Source of the DNA: Methanogenium marinum
Lineage (GTDB): Archaea > Halobacteriota > Methanomicrobia > Methanomicrobiales > Methanomicrobiaceae
Reading direction: 5' to 3'
NCBI RefSeq assembly: GCF_028912405.1
Contig: NZ_JAKELO010000002.1
Location: 1,373,276 to 1,437,275 of the forward strand
Length of the DNA stretch: 64,000 bases
The position numbers and the translations under genes were made by a program. Positions 55,063 through 63,674 of this stretch are shown piece after piece; within the stretch, counting starts at the first letter, position 1, and the number at the start of each line of letters is the position of its first letter. Under the pieces are notes generated by a model. That model saw nothing but the letters and a program-made list of their open reading frames with translations. It did no database searches and was not told the origin of the DNA.

Positions 55063-55614
55063 TTAGCGGTATATAGCAGAGAGTGCGACCCGTTCGGCAA
55101 CAAGCTCGGGGAGCCGCTCGCACCCGACGGTTGATAATTCTGCCTCACCGATTGAGAATTCCTCCATCAGGCGTCCCTTTTTTTCTGCATTTATATCCTC
55201 TGTACTTGCAGGAGGGGTGGAATACAGGGAGAGGCTTGGCAGGCAATCAATCTCATCTGTGGTGCTCTCCTTTGCAGGCACTACCACAATCCAGAGTGGC
55301 ATGGTCCCTTTCTGTGCTCCAAATTTGGCGGCAACACTTGTCTGTCGGGTTGCTGCCACCCAGAGGAGTACCTCCATTTCAAAAGAGCGGGCAATGGGAT
55401 TTTTATCTGTAAACCAGGTCCGGCAGGCATGAGAAAGTGCTGTTTTTATGTGCAGACGGCCGGCGATTTTGTCTGCATTCATACAGATAATATGAGCGTC
55501 GAGACGGTCGGCTGCGGCACGTACGGCCACAAGAAAATCCTGAATGTCTATGATCTCTGCATCGGCGTAAAGGAGAGCGTAGGTGGGCATGAGTGGGCTG
55601 GTTGTGTTATTCAT
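55063..55614 (-). CDS. cgi121: KEOPS complex subunit Cgi121
   Basis: 183 residues from the ATG at 55614, which overlaps the hel308 stop by 8 bp; longer readings run back into hel308. Cgi121 is a regulatory, tRNA-binding subunit of KEOPS, which makes the t6A modification of tRNA. Recognisable are QDFLVAVRAAADRLDAHIIC, the KTALSHACRTWF segment, EVLLWVAATRQTSVAAKFG and the IGEAELSTVGCERLPELVAERVALS region as short matches. A gene order of hel308 followed by cgi121 is seen in several archaea. Confidence 0.85.
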   Translation of the reverse strand: MNNTTSPLMPTYALLYADAEIIDIQDFLVAVRAAADRLDAHIICMNADKIAGRLHIKTALSHACRTWFTDKNPIARSFEMEVLLWVAATRQTSVAAKFGAQKGTMPLWIVVVPAKESTTDEIDCLPSLSLYSTPPASTEDINAEKKGRLMEEFSIGEAELSTVGCERLPELVAERVALSAIYR

Positions 55615-57886
55615 CGGTCTTCTCCCCGAACGAGAAAATGGACTTTTGTGCTCCGGAATCTCTTTTTTTCTCTGCATCGGAATATTCTGTGCTGTTTTTT
55701 GCAGGGGTTCCGTTAATCTGGTTTTCCGGGTGGTCACTGCCACCTGCCCGTGCAGTCATCCGTTCGGATGCGATATCCCTGCGGCCGGTTCCCCGTCTCA
55801 CGGCTTTGGCTGCGCGGATGATACTCTCTGCAGTCCTGCCACCCACAATTTTGCCAACCACGGATGGGTCTGCTGCTGCGAGTAATTCGGGGCCGGTGAT
55901 GCCATTTGTGAAGAGTCGCCGTGCTCTGACCCGACCGATGCCTTTGACCCGCACCAGAGGAATCAGCTCACGCCGGATGCCGTGGCGTACCCGGAGGGTG
56001 GTCTCCTCAATTGCATCGCGGTGTTCAGGTCCCACAAGCCGTGCCAGTCTCCCGGAGGCATGCAACAGCCAGCCGATACCCTGGACTGCATTGAAGATAT
56101 CCCCCGGCCCGACTCCAAACCGGGTGCATATGGTCTCGTCACCAATTTCATCTGTCCAGTCAGAGAGGAGCATCGCTGTCTTGAGGCTGCGGAAGAAATC
56201 CTCCATTTCGTCATAGGAAAATTCTGTCCTGAACTCCTCCTCATGTTCATAGAAGAACTTCTCAAGCGTGCCGAGGTCATTCTTCTTCACATAGAGGGTA
56301 AACATGTCAGGCGTCATGCAGAGCAGCTGGAGGAGGGCAAGATCGGTGAGCTCCCCTTCTTCCCGGAGGGCTGTTGTGATAATTTCGGCTGAATGTGGGT
56401 CGATATAGAGTCTGCTTGTCAGATCCCCATATTCAGTTGCATCCAGCATGCCGGAGAGGTCAGTAATCATCTCAGCTTCGGTGAGAAACACGAGTGCATC
56501 GTCCAAGGTCCGGGTGAGAGCTTTTTTTCCCGTGTGCTGGTATGCATAGAGGGTCTTCTCCAAAAATGTCATCAGTTCATCGTGGGAATGGGCATACCCG
56601 GTTGCGATGAGTGAGAGAATGTGTGCAGTGAGAACCCCTTTTTCCCCACAGCGGGATGTAACATCTTCGTCCGGTGCCTCGACATACTCTTCGTGGAGGT
56701 CATTTACTGCATATTCTGCCTTTGCGATCAGAATTGCTTCACCATAGGGGTCGAGGTGTGGCCGGCCTGCTCTCCCGGCCATCTGGCGATATTCCCGCAC
56801 CGGAATGGGCCGCATCCCTTCACCACCGGAGTAGCGCAGGTAGTCGCGGATTATCACCCGGCGGGCCGGAAGATTCAAACCGGCTGCGAGTGTGGGAGTC
56901 GAGGAGATGGATTTGATAAACCCTGTCCTGAATCCCTCTTCGACGAGTGTCCGCTGCATCCGGTTCATACCCGCATGGTGGAATGCAGCACCGTTTCTGA
57001 CACACGCGGCAAGCACCCGGCCCATATCTGTTTCAGCAGCTGCTTCCAGTTTCTCAGCAATACTGTCCAGTACTGCATGGTCACATTTGAGTGCCGCTGC
57101 CGCCCGTTTTGCGTAACCTTCTGCATTACGCCGGGATGAAACAAAGACGAGGCACTGGCCCCCTTCTGCCACGCAGTCAAGGAGCAGATTGATATCTTCG
57201 GTCTTTGCAGGAGCGGGAATTTCCTTGTCCTCATCGTCAAAGTAGATGGTATTGCGGTAGCAGATGCCTTCCCTGAGGTCCACCGGACGCCAGTCTGAGG
57301 TGATGAGTTCAGCACCCAGCCACCCGGCGAGTTCCTTCGGGTTGCCGATGGTGGCGGAGAGGCCAATTACCTGCATGTCGGGGGAGGCATGCCGTAGTTT
57401 GGTGATCACCATTTCAAGAGTGGGGCCACGGTTTTCGTCATCGATGAGATGCACCTCATCGACCACAAGACAGGTTACCTGGGAAAGCCAGGGGGCACCA
57501 TTTCTGAGAAGGGAGTCTACCTTCTCTGAGGTGGCGATGACGATATCATTTGCACCGAGGCGTTTTTCCTTCTGATCATAGTCTCCGGTGGCAACACCGA
57601 TTGTGGCTCCCTTCCCTGCAAATTCATGGGCTTTTTCGGTTGCAAGTGCCTTCAGAGGCACGATATAAAGGGACCTGCCGCCTCGTGCGATAGCGGCATG
57701 CATTGCCATCTCAGCAATCAGTGTTTTGCCGGATGCAGTAGGAATGGCGACCAGCAGATCTGCTCCTTTGAGAAGGCCTTTTTCTATGCACTCATTTTGA
57801 GGTGGGTACAGAGATTCGATGCCTTTGTCCTTGTAATACTGAATAAAAGTATCAGGCAAGGATAAATCAAAAAGTTTCAAAGGCAC
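55607..57886 (-). CDS. hel308: Hel308-type Ski2-like DNA helicase
   Basis: ATP-dependent 3'-5' helicase of replication-fork repair. 759 residues: Walker A (AIPTASGKTL, about 51-60), DEVH box (LVVDEVHLIDD), SATIGN, motif IV-V region (GRVLAACVRNGAAFHHAGMN, STPTLAAGLNLPAR) and motif VI (QMAGRAGRPHLDPYGEAI). The winged-helix and ratchet domains follow, with a helix-hairpin-helix-like C-terminus (VKGIGRVRARRLFTNG). The last ~50 residues are low-complexity and charged. ATG at 57886. Confidence 0.95.
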   Translation of the reverse strand: MPLKLFDLSLPDTFIQYYKDKGIESLYPPQNECIEKGLLKGADLLVAIPTASGKTLIAEMAMHAAIARGGRSLYIVPLKALATEKAHEFAGKGATIGVATGDYDQKEKRLGANDIVIATSEKVDSLLRNGAPWLSQVTCLVVDEVHLIDDENRGPTLEMVITKLRHASPDMQVIGLSATIGNPKELAGWLGAELITSDWRPVDLREGICYRNTIYFDDEDKEIPAPAKTEDINLLLDCVAEGGQCLVFVSSRRNAEGYAKRAAAALKCDHAVLDSIAEKLEAAAETDMGRVLAACVRNGAAFHHAGMNRMQRTLVEEGFRTGFIKSISSTPTLAAGLNLPARRVIIRDYLRYSGGEGMRPIPVREYRQMAGRAGRPHLDPYGEAILIAKAEYAVNDLHEEYVEAPDEDVTSRCGEKGVLTAHILSLIATGYAHSHDELMTFLEKTLYAYQHTGKKALTRTLDDALVFLTEAEMITDLSGMLDATEYGDLTSRLYIDPHSAEIITTALREEGELTDLALLQLLCMTPDMFTLYVKKNDLGTLEKFFYEHEEEFRTEFSYDEMEDFFRSLKTAMLLSDWTDEIGDETICTRFGVGPGDIFNAVQGIGWLLHASGRLARLVGPEHRDAIEETTLRVRHGIRRELIPLVRVKGIGRVRARRLFTNGITGPELLAAADPSVVGKIVGGRTAESIIRAAKAVRRGTGRRDIASERMTARAGGSDHPENQINGTPAKNSTEYSDAEKKRDSGAQKSIFSFGEKTDE

Positions 57887-58061
57887 CCCTTCTTTTCCTG
57901 TGTAAACCTAATATAATTAGTTTATTCACCTTAATATGGCAGAAAACGGGTATATGCATTCCAGTGGAAATCATCCATCTAATCCTGTATTGTTCAGATT
58001 TCAGGGATTTTGTGTCTTTTATGGGATGCGCCATCCTCAAAAAAATTTGTGATGATAGGGG

Positions 58062-58604
58062 TCAGTAATAATAGTCAAGCATATCGTACTTGGCTTCTTT
58101 TTTCTTGCGGTCTAAAAAGGAGAAGACCGTTGCGTGTGGCAGACCTTCAACGAGCATCTCAACTGCGGTTCGGGCATTTTTCACCTGATCAATCATGCCA
58201 ATGATGGCAACGGTTTTGCCCTGTACCGAGAGTATTGCACCGGACATATCTTCGATCTGTTCGCGTGCCCGTCCTTCCTTGCCGATAATCCTGCCCCGGA
58301 GACGTTCCATCTGCTTTGGTGTGCTGCAGACGTTGGAGAGATCCAGGATGTCAAGCATCATATCTTCATCCTCAAAGATGGTGGCGGCCCGTTCGGGTGA
58401 AAATCCCCGGTTGATGGCACGCACCATCTCTGTCGTTCGGAGAACCGCTATTGCGTCCTCTCCTTCAATTCCGACAAGTCCATCCTCTGAATCTATGGTG
58501 AGTTTGGTGCCGGTCTTTTTTTCAATACCATATTTTGTTTTTCCGCCTTTCCCGATGAGAACCGGGATGCGGTTGGCGGTGATTTTTATCTCAGTGGTGG
58601 TCAT
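58062..58604 (-). CDS. KH-domain RNA-binding protein, Pno1/Dim2 (KRR1) type
   Basis: 180 residues from the ATG at 58604, chosen because AGGGAG lies about ten bases upstream; an apparent start at 58790 adds an unconserved 62 residues. Two KH domains: first with IGKGG (residues about 16-20), second with IIGKEGRAREQIEDMSG. In archaea this protein acts in small-subunit ribosome maturation and its gene often lies beside rio1. Here the rio1-type gene is 5 kb further right in the same orientation. Confidence 0.9.
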   Translation of the reverse strand: MTTTEIKITANRIPVLIGKGGKTKYGIEKKTGTKLTIDSEDGLVGIEGEDAIAVLRTTEMVRAINRGFSPERAATIFEDEDMMLDILDLSNVCSTPKQMERLRGRIIGKEGRAREQIEDMSGAILSVQGKTVAIIGMIDQVKNARTAVEMLVEGLPHATVFSFLDRKKKEAKYDMLDYYY

Positions 58605-58870
58605 GGTGGGTATTCTCCCTGAGTAGCACAGTATAATGGGGTGTGGAAGGGGATAATGGTTAGCGGCAAGGGGGGTTCTGCGCGCCGGGTTCTGGGGTAA
58701 GAGAATGAATCCTGTGTAATTCCATATTTCAACCGCAATCCATATATTGATTCGGAACATTGGGCGCCCCTCTGGCTGGAACCCAACCATTCATGTAAGC
58801 TGGATACAAAAAGGTTTATGTATTCGGAAGCGATCATTCGATCATCTGAATCTCCCGGAGTTGCCATTTC
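58605..58870. promoter_or_regulatory. Divergent promoter region between KH gene and betaine transporter operon
   Basis: 266 bases. Toward the transporter: GGTTTATGTATTCGG (58813-58827) as TATA candidate, a tandem octamer GATCATTCGATCATCT (about 58834-58849) that could bind a regulator, and GGAG ten bases before the ATG. Toward the KH gene: AGGGAG. Confidence 0.4.
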
Positions 58871-60091
58871 ATGGAAGAAACCCAGGAAAAAGAAATACAT
58901 AAAAATATCAAAGTCAGTGTAAGGAACCTTACCAAAATTTTTGGTAAGCGTCCTGAAGAAGCCCTTCGCCTTGTTGAAAAGGGAAAGAAAAAGCAGGAAA
59001 TTTTTGAAGACACACAACAGACTGTTGCGCTTCGATCCATTTCTTTTGATGTATATGAGGGTGAACTGTTCGTTCTTATGGGGCTTTCCGGTTGTGGAAA
59101 GTCAACCCTTCTGCGGTGCATCAACCGTCTTATCGAACCAACCAGTGGAACAGTTGAGATAGACGGAGTGAATATCGTTGAGATGGATGAGGACGAGCTC
59201 AGGCAGGTACGGCGCACGAAGATTGGTATGATCTTTCAGAATTTTGCTCTCCTCCCTCACCGGACGATCCTTGATAATGTGGGCTTTGGCCTTGAAATTC
59301 AGGATATGTCACTTTCAGACCGTGAAAAAAAGGCTCGGGAAGCAATTGACCTTGTCGGACTTTCCGGGTATGAGGAGAGTTATCCCTCAGGCCTCTCCGG
59401 TGGGATGCAGCAGCGTGTCGGGCTTGCCCGGGCTCTTGCAAGTGATGCAGACATCCTTTTGATGGATGAAGCGTTCAGCGCACTTGATCCAATGATCCGC
59501 CGTGATATGCAGGATGAATTGATTGAACTGCAGGCACGGCTGAATAAGACGATTATCTTTGTCAGCCATGATCTGGATGAGGCACTCAAGCTTGGTGACC
59601 GTATCGCACTTATGAAAGACGGGATCATTGCCCAGCTCGGAACTGCAGAGGATCTTCTCCAGAACCCTCGCTGTAATTATGTGGAACGGTTTGTTGAAGA
59701 CGTCAACCTCTCCCGTGTGCTTGTCTCAAAGGATGTGATGAAGCGCCCTGAACCCCTTTTGCCTCCTGATTCCGGACCGAGAAATGCGCTTCGTCTGATG
59801 GAGGAGTACGGTATCTCCAGCATATTCGTTGCAGGAAAGGATCGGATATTCCGTGGCCTTGTGACTGTGGACGGCGCTGTTGACGCCAAGAAACGTGAAA
59901 TTCCTCTCCGGGATGTGATGATTACAGACACTCCCACGGTTCTGCTGGACACCCCGGCACAGGAACTGATGCCGATTATGGCGGAGACTGCCTATCCGGT
60001 GGCGGTTCTTGACGATGTGGGAAGAATAAAGGGGCTCATAGTACGGGGATCCCTTCTTGCAGGCCTTGCCCGGCTGGAGATTGAGGTCTGA
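58871..60091 (+). CDS. Glycine betaine/proline type ABC transporter, ATP-binding subunit with CBS domains
   Basis: 406 residues of the OpuAA/ProV type. An N-terminal extension with a coiled-coil-like segment precedes Walker A (GLSGCGKST), the Q-loop (MIFQNFALLPHR), the signature (LSGGMQQRVGLARAL), Walker B (ILLMDEAFSALDP) and the H-loop (FVSHDLDEAL). A pair of CBS domains occupies about 285-406; in OpuA these sense ionic strength or cyclic di-AMP. It overlaps the permease start by 1 bp (TGATG). Confidence 0.94.
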   Translation: MEETQEKEIHKNIKVSVRNLTKIFGKRPEEALRLVEKGKKKQEIFEDTQQTVALRSISFDVYEGELFVLMGLSGCGKSTLLRCINRLIEPTSGTVEIDGVNIVEMDEDELRQVRRTKIGMIFQNFALLPHRTILDNVGFGLEIQDMSLSDREKKAREAIDLVGLSGYEESYPSGLSGGMQQRVGLARALASDADILLMDEAFSALDPMIRRDMQDELIELQARLNKTIIFVSHDLDEALKLGDRIALMKDGIIAQLGTAEDLLQNPRCNYVERFVEDVNLSRVLVSKDVMKRPEPLLPPDSGPRNALRLMEEYGISSIFVAGKDRIFRGLVTVDGAVDAKKREIPLRDVMITDTPTVLLDTPAQELMPIMAETAYPVAVLDDVGRIKGLIVRGSLLAGLARLEIEV

Positions 60092-60936
60092 TGTCTGACA
60101 TACTACCGGTCGGCGAGGTGGCTGAAGCAGTCGTCGCGTGGATCAATGATACCTTCGGGTGGCTACTGGACTGGATAACTATGGTTATGGATATGCTGGT
60201 CAGTGGTTTTCAGGACGGCATGGCAGCCATACCTCCCGTGCTTCTCATCGTAATATTTGCAGTTCTTGCATACTTGCTTACCAGAAAGAATCTCAAAATT
60301 TCGCTTTTGACCCTCTTTGGGTTGCTTTTCATCTATCTTTTGGACCTCTGGCCCGAGACCGTCCTGACTCTTGCCCTTGTTCTCACCTCCACATTTGTGA
60401 CGCTTGCGATAGCCATCCCCCTGGGGATTCTTGCCTCACGGTATACATTGGTCAATGCGGCGCTTCGACCCGCCCTCGATCTGATGCAGACAATGCCATC
60501 ATTTGTATACCTGATTCCTGCGGTCATCTTCTTTGGTCTTGGGAATGTGCCGGGGATGATTGCAACCATCATCTTTGCGATGCCGCCTGCCATTCGTCTG
60601 ACCAACCTTGGTATTCGGCAGGTTCCGGTCGAGCTTATTGAGGTGAGTGAGGCGTTTGGAGCAACTGAGTGGCAGAAACTCATGAAAGTCCAGCTTCCGG
60701 TTGCATTGCCTACGATTATGGCAGGTGTTAACCAATGCATCATGCTTGCTCTTTCAATGACTGTCATTGCAGCAATGATCGGAGCCGCGGGTCTCGGGCT
60801 CAATGTCCTGATTGGTATCCAGCGGGTCGATATCGGTGGCGGGTTCGAAGCGGGCCTGTGTATCGTTATCATTGCCATCATCCTCGACCGGATCACGCAG
60901 AATGTGATCAGCTCAGGTCAGCAAAAAGAAATATGA
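60091..60936 (+). CDS. Glycine betaine/proline type ABC transporter, permease subunit
   Basis: 281 residues of the OpuAB/ProW type with about six or seven helices. The EAA loop that docks the ATPase is visible (about 185-205; VSEAFGATEWQKLMKVQLPV). DLMQTMPSFVYLIPAVIFFG is typical of the family. It overlaps the ATPase gene by one base and is followed by a palindrome and the first binding-protein gene. Confidence 0.94.
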   Translation: MSDILPVGEVAEAVVAWINDTFGWLLDWITMVMDMLVSGFQDGMAAIPPVLLIVIFAVLAYLLTRKNLKISLLTLFGLLFIYLLDLWPETVLTLALVLTSTFVTLAIAIPLGILASRYTLVNAALRPALDLMQTMPSFVYLIPAVIFFGLGNVPGMIATIIFAMPPAIRLTNLGIRQVPVELIEVSEAFGATEWQKLMKVQLPVALPTIMAGVNQCIMLALSMTVIAAMIGAAGLGLNVLIGIQRVDIGGGFEAGLCIVIIAIILDRITQNVISSGQQKEI

Positions 60937-60952
60937 CCATATTTATATGGTC
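60935..60952. promoter_or_regulatory. Perfect palindrome between permease and binding-protein genes
   Basis: GACCATAT-TT-ATATGGTC, 8-bp arms with a two-base centre, overlapping the permease stop codon by two bases. It could be an operator, and TTTATATGG could also be a TATA element driving the binding protein. It lies about 77 bases before the TTG start at 61029. Confidence 0.45.
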
Positions 60953-61028
60953 ATGGATCATGTTTTATCGTAAGTCAGTTCTTAACCGGTTCCCAACGGT
61001 TTTGTTCTGACATAATGGATGTGTTTAT

Positions 61029-61919
61029 TTGGTAAATTCGAATTTGAAAGGACTTTTACTTATTTTGTTAGTGTTATTCAGTGTAATTTTTGTTGCCGGC
61101 TGCACGGATGAAGCCGGTTCTCAAACAACCGAACCCGGAGCCGAAGCCGCAAAAGAGGTCTCCATCGGCTATGTTCTCTGGGATTCAGAGATCGCAAGTA
61201 CCAATGTATTAAAGACTGTATATGAACAGGCGGGCTACGATGTTGAGCTCAAGGCCGTTGACGCAGGTCCCCTGTATCAGGGACTGGCCGATGGTAAGGT
61301 CGATATGAGCATCTCTTCATGGATGCCAGCTACGCATGCAAACTACTGGGATACCTATGGGGACTCCATTGACATGGTGGGTCAGAATCTCCAGGGAGCA
61401 AAGGTCGGGCTTGTTGTTCCGACATATGTGACCATCGACTCGATAGACGAGATGAACAGTGTCGCAGATAAGTTCGATGGAACCATCACTGGCATCGAGC
61501 CAGGTGCAGGCATCATGGGAATGACCGAAACTGTAATCGAGAACTACAGTCTTGATTACACACTTCTCGCGTCATCGAGCGCTGCCATGGCCGCTGAGCT
61601 CAGTGGTGCATATGCAGATGGTAACTGGATTGTCGTCACCGGCTGGACTCCGCACTGGATGTTTGTCCGCTTCGACCTGAAGTATCTCGAGGACCCTCAG
61701 GGAGTGTACGGCGGCGAGGAGTACATCGCAAGTCTTGCCCGTATGGGCTTTAAAGAAGACAATCCCGATGCATATGCCATCCTTAAGCGCTTCTCATGGA
61801 AGGCCTCTGATATGGAATCTGTCATGCTTGTAGTCGAAGGCGGCGCAACCGCAGAGGATGCCGCACAAGCATGGGTAGATGCAAACCAGGACACTGTTCT
61901 GTCTTGGATCAACGGGTAA
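61029..61919 (+). CDS. Glycine betaine type substrate-binding lipoprotein, copy 1
   Basis: 296 residues of the OpuAC/ProX type. TTG start, five bases after GGATGTG; the same layout precedes copy 2. Lipobox FVAGC with Cys25. Trp/Tyr-rich ligand elements: GYVLWDSEIAST, ISSWMPATHANYWDTYG, VVTGWTPHWMFVRFDLKYL. These aromatic residues would cage a quaternary ammonium group. The gene is followed by a run of eleven T (about 61929-61939), so copy 2 probably has its own transcript start. Confidence 0.93.
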   Translation: MVNSNLKGLLLILLVLFSVIFVAGCTDEAGSQTTEPGAEAAKEVSIGYVLWDSEIASTNVLKTVYEQAGYDVELKAVDAGPLYQGLADGKVDMSISSWMPATHANYWDTYGDSIDMVGQNLQGAKVGLVVPTYVTIDSIDEMNSVADKFDGTITGIEPGAGIMGMTETVIENYSLDYTLLASSSAAMAAELSGAYADGNWIVVTGWTPHWMFVRFDLKYLEDPQGVYGGEEYIASLARMGFKEDNPDAYAILKRFSWKASDMESVMLVVEGGATAEDAAQAWVDANQDTVLSWING

Positions 61920-61928
61920 TTACCCTAA

Positions 61929-61939
61929 CTTTTTTTTTT
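61929..61939 (+). terminator. T-run terminator between the two binding-protein genes
   Basis: Eleven consecutive T ten bases after the stop of copy 1. Downstream, AACTATATGCATATATGG (about 61991-62008) offers TATA-like elements for copy 2. Confidence 0.55.
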
Positions 61940-62085
61940 GTTAATCGCTTATTCATCTCTCGTTATCCATATCCATCTGAAATTGCAGTGAACTATATGC
62001 ATATATGGACTTCAGTCATATTTTTTTACAAGTCAATTTTGAATTGTTATATCCAACGATTTTCTGACTTAATGGATGTGTATAT

Positions 62086-62967
62086 TTGCTAAATTTTAAA
62101 TCAAAAGAAATTTTACTTGTTTTGTTAGTTTTACTCAGTGCAATTTTGGTTGCTGGTTGTACAAATGATGCAGCTGATTCTTCGACAACTGAACCCACAA
62201 AAGAGATCTCCATCGGCTATATGCTCTGGGATACAGAGATTGCAAGTGCCAATGTAGTAAAGAAAGTGCTTGAACAGGAAGGTTACGATGTTGAGCTCAA
62301 GGTCGTTGCTGTTGGTCCTCTGTACCAGGGGCTCGCTGATGGTAAGGTTGATGTGACTGTCTCGTCATGGATGCCCACCTCGCATGCAGCCTATTGGGAT
62401 ACCTACGGTGACTCAATTGATGTGATAGGTACGAACCTTGAGGGAGCAAAGATTGGTCTTGTGGTCCCGTCGTATGTAACCATCGATTCAATAGACGAGA
62501 TGAACAGTGTCGCAGACAAGTTTGATGGCAAGATCACCGGCATCGAACCGGGTGCAGGCATCATGGGACTGACCGAGAAGGCAATTGAGGAGTATGGTCT
62601 CGACTACACACTTCTCACATCATCGTGCTCTGCCATGGCAGGTCAGCTCACCGGTGAATACGCAGATGGCGACTGGATTGTTATCACCGGCTGGACACCC
62701 CACTGGATGTTTGTCCGCTTTGACCTGAAGTACCTTGAAGACCCCAAGGGTATCTACGGTGCTGAGGAGCATCTCGAAACTCTTTCCCGCACAGGCTTTA
62801 AGGAAGAAGATCCTGAGGCATATGCCATTCTTGAGCGTTTCCACTGGACTATTGATGATATGGAATCTGTAATATTTGCAGTTGAGGATGGCGCAACCGC
62901 AGAGGATGCCGCACAGGCATGGATAGATGCGAACCCGGACACCGTTAATTACTGGATCAACGGTTAA
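62086..62967 (+). CDS. Glycine betaine type substrate-binding lipoprotein, copy 2
   Basis: 293 residues, closely similar to copy 1 along its length, with the same lipobox (LVAGC, Cys25) and ligand motifs (SSWMPTSHAAYWDTYG, ITGWTPHWMFVRFDLKYL). It has the same TTG start and upstream words AATGGATGTGT and TATTTG. Differences cluster in the N-terminal linker and the last third (HWTIDDMESVIFAVEDG), so the two copies may differ in affinity or ligand. Tandem duplicate; T-rich terminator at 62973-62990. Confidence 0.93.
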   Translation: MLNFKSKEILLVLLVLLSAILVAGCTNDAADSSTTEPTKEISIGYMLWDTEIASANVVKKVLEQEGYDVELKVVAVGPLYQGLADGKVDVTVSSWMPTSHAAYWDTYGDSIDVIGTNLEGAKIGLVVPSYVTIDSIDEMNSVADKFDGKITGIEPGAGIMGLTEKAIEEYGLDYTLLTSSCSAMAGQLTGEYADGDWIVITGWTPHWMFVRFDLKYLEDPKGIYGAEEHLETLSRTGFKEEDPEAYAILERFHWTIDDMESVIFAVEDGATAEDAAQAWIDANPDTVNYWING

Positions 62968-63019
62968 TTTCCCCTGTTTTTTCTTTTTTTGTAGTGTTTG
63001 ACATAGGAGCTGCTGCCTT

Positions 63020-63260
63020 GCCTCCCTGTTTTTTGTAACTGTATACCCACCCTTTTTGAGTTCATTTTTAGGGGAATCTGAGGATAAAATGGGCATATTT
63101 TCTGATATTTTTTGCTGATGGAAAAATACGGCTGTAATAATCGTTATTTGCTTAATAAACGGATGATCGTGGACTATTGAGGGGTCGCCGTTGATGGATA
63201 TTTTGAGAGGATGTATGGACTGTCTTAATTGTGTTCTGCCCACTCCAGGCTGCTGTGTTG
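63020..63260 (+). repeat. Interspersed ~220-240 bp repeat, copy 2
   Basis: Conserved blocks: CCACCCTTTTTGAG (63047-63060), GGGCATATTTTCTG, GGAAAAATACGGCTGTAAT (63120-63138), GTGGACTATTGAGGGGTCGC (about 63169-63188), GGATATTTTGAGAGGATGTA, TGGACTGTCTTAA and CCAGGCTGCTGTGT. Copy 3 follows after about 30 bases. No long open frame is shared by all copies. Confidence 0.82.
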
Positions 63261-63289
63261 ATGCGTTTTTTTCCGGTTTTTCTCTTCTG

Positions 63290-63503
63290 ATCTCACTATA
63301 TTATTCCCGGCGTTAGGTGATTGAGGGATAAAATTGTCTTATTTTCTGGTCCTTGTTTCTGCTGAAAAAAAGCAGTCATAATGCCTGTTATGTGCCAAAA
63401 AGAGGGATAATTGTGGACTATTAAGGGGTCGCCGGTGACGGATATTTTAAGAGGATGTATGGGCTGTTTTAACTGAGATCTACCTGTTCCAGGCTGCTGT
63501 GTG
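63290..63503 (+). repeat. Interspersed ~220-240 bp repeat, copy 3
   Basis: Conserved blocks: CTTATTTTCTGG, GTGGACTATTAAGGGGTCGC (about 63412-63431), GGATATTTTAAGAGGATGTA, TTTTAACTGAGA and CCAGGCTGCTGTGT (63489-63502). It lacks the CCACCCTTTTT start of copies 1 and 2. A spacer of about 170 bases with no visible feature separates it from the rio1-type gene. Confidence 0.8.
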
Positions 63504-63674
63504 AATTCTATTTTCCTGGACAAAGGGCCGCAGGATGGGGTATTTATACATTATCGGGCTACCGATGTCATACCATTGCCCGGAATAGTGGAAATCACCG
63601 GCACTGGCAACAGTGCCCGAATGGGGGTGGACACATCCCTGAGATAAAAACAGAATATTCGGAGAATTGGATAT

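Noticed and set aside
57955..57975. ORB-like core ATTCCAGTGGAAAT upstream of hel308
   Set aside because: The dyad core is present but no G-string follows on either side, and there is no AT-rich array around it.
58605..58790. 62-residue N-terminal extension of the KH protein
   Set aside because: Not conserved in the family, and a ribosome site precedes the internal ATG at 58604.
63296..63523. 75-codon minus-strand frame in repeat copy 3, and the similar reading in copy 2 (from 63243)
   Set aside because: The readings resemble each other because the DNA is repeated. Changes between copies fall at all codon positions and copy 1 has stops, so coding is not supported.
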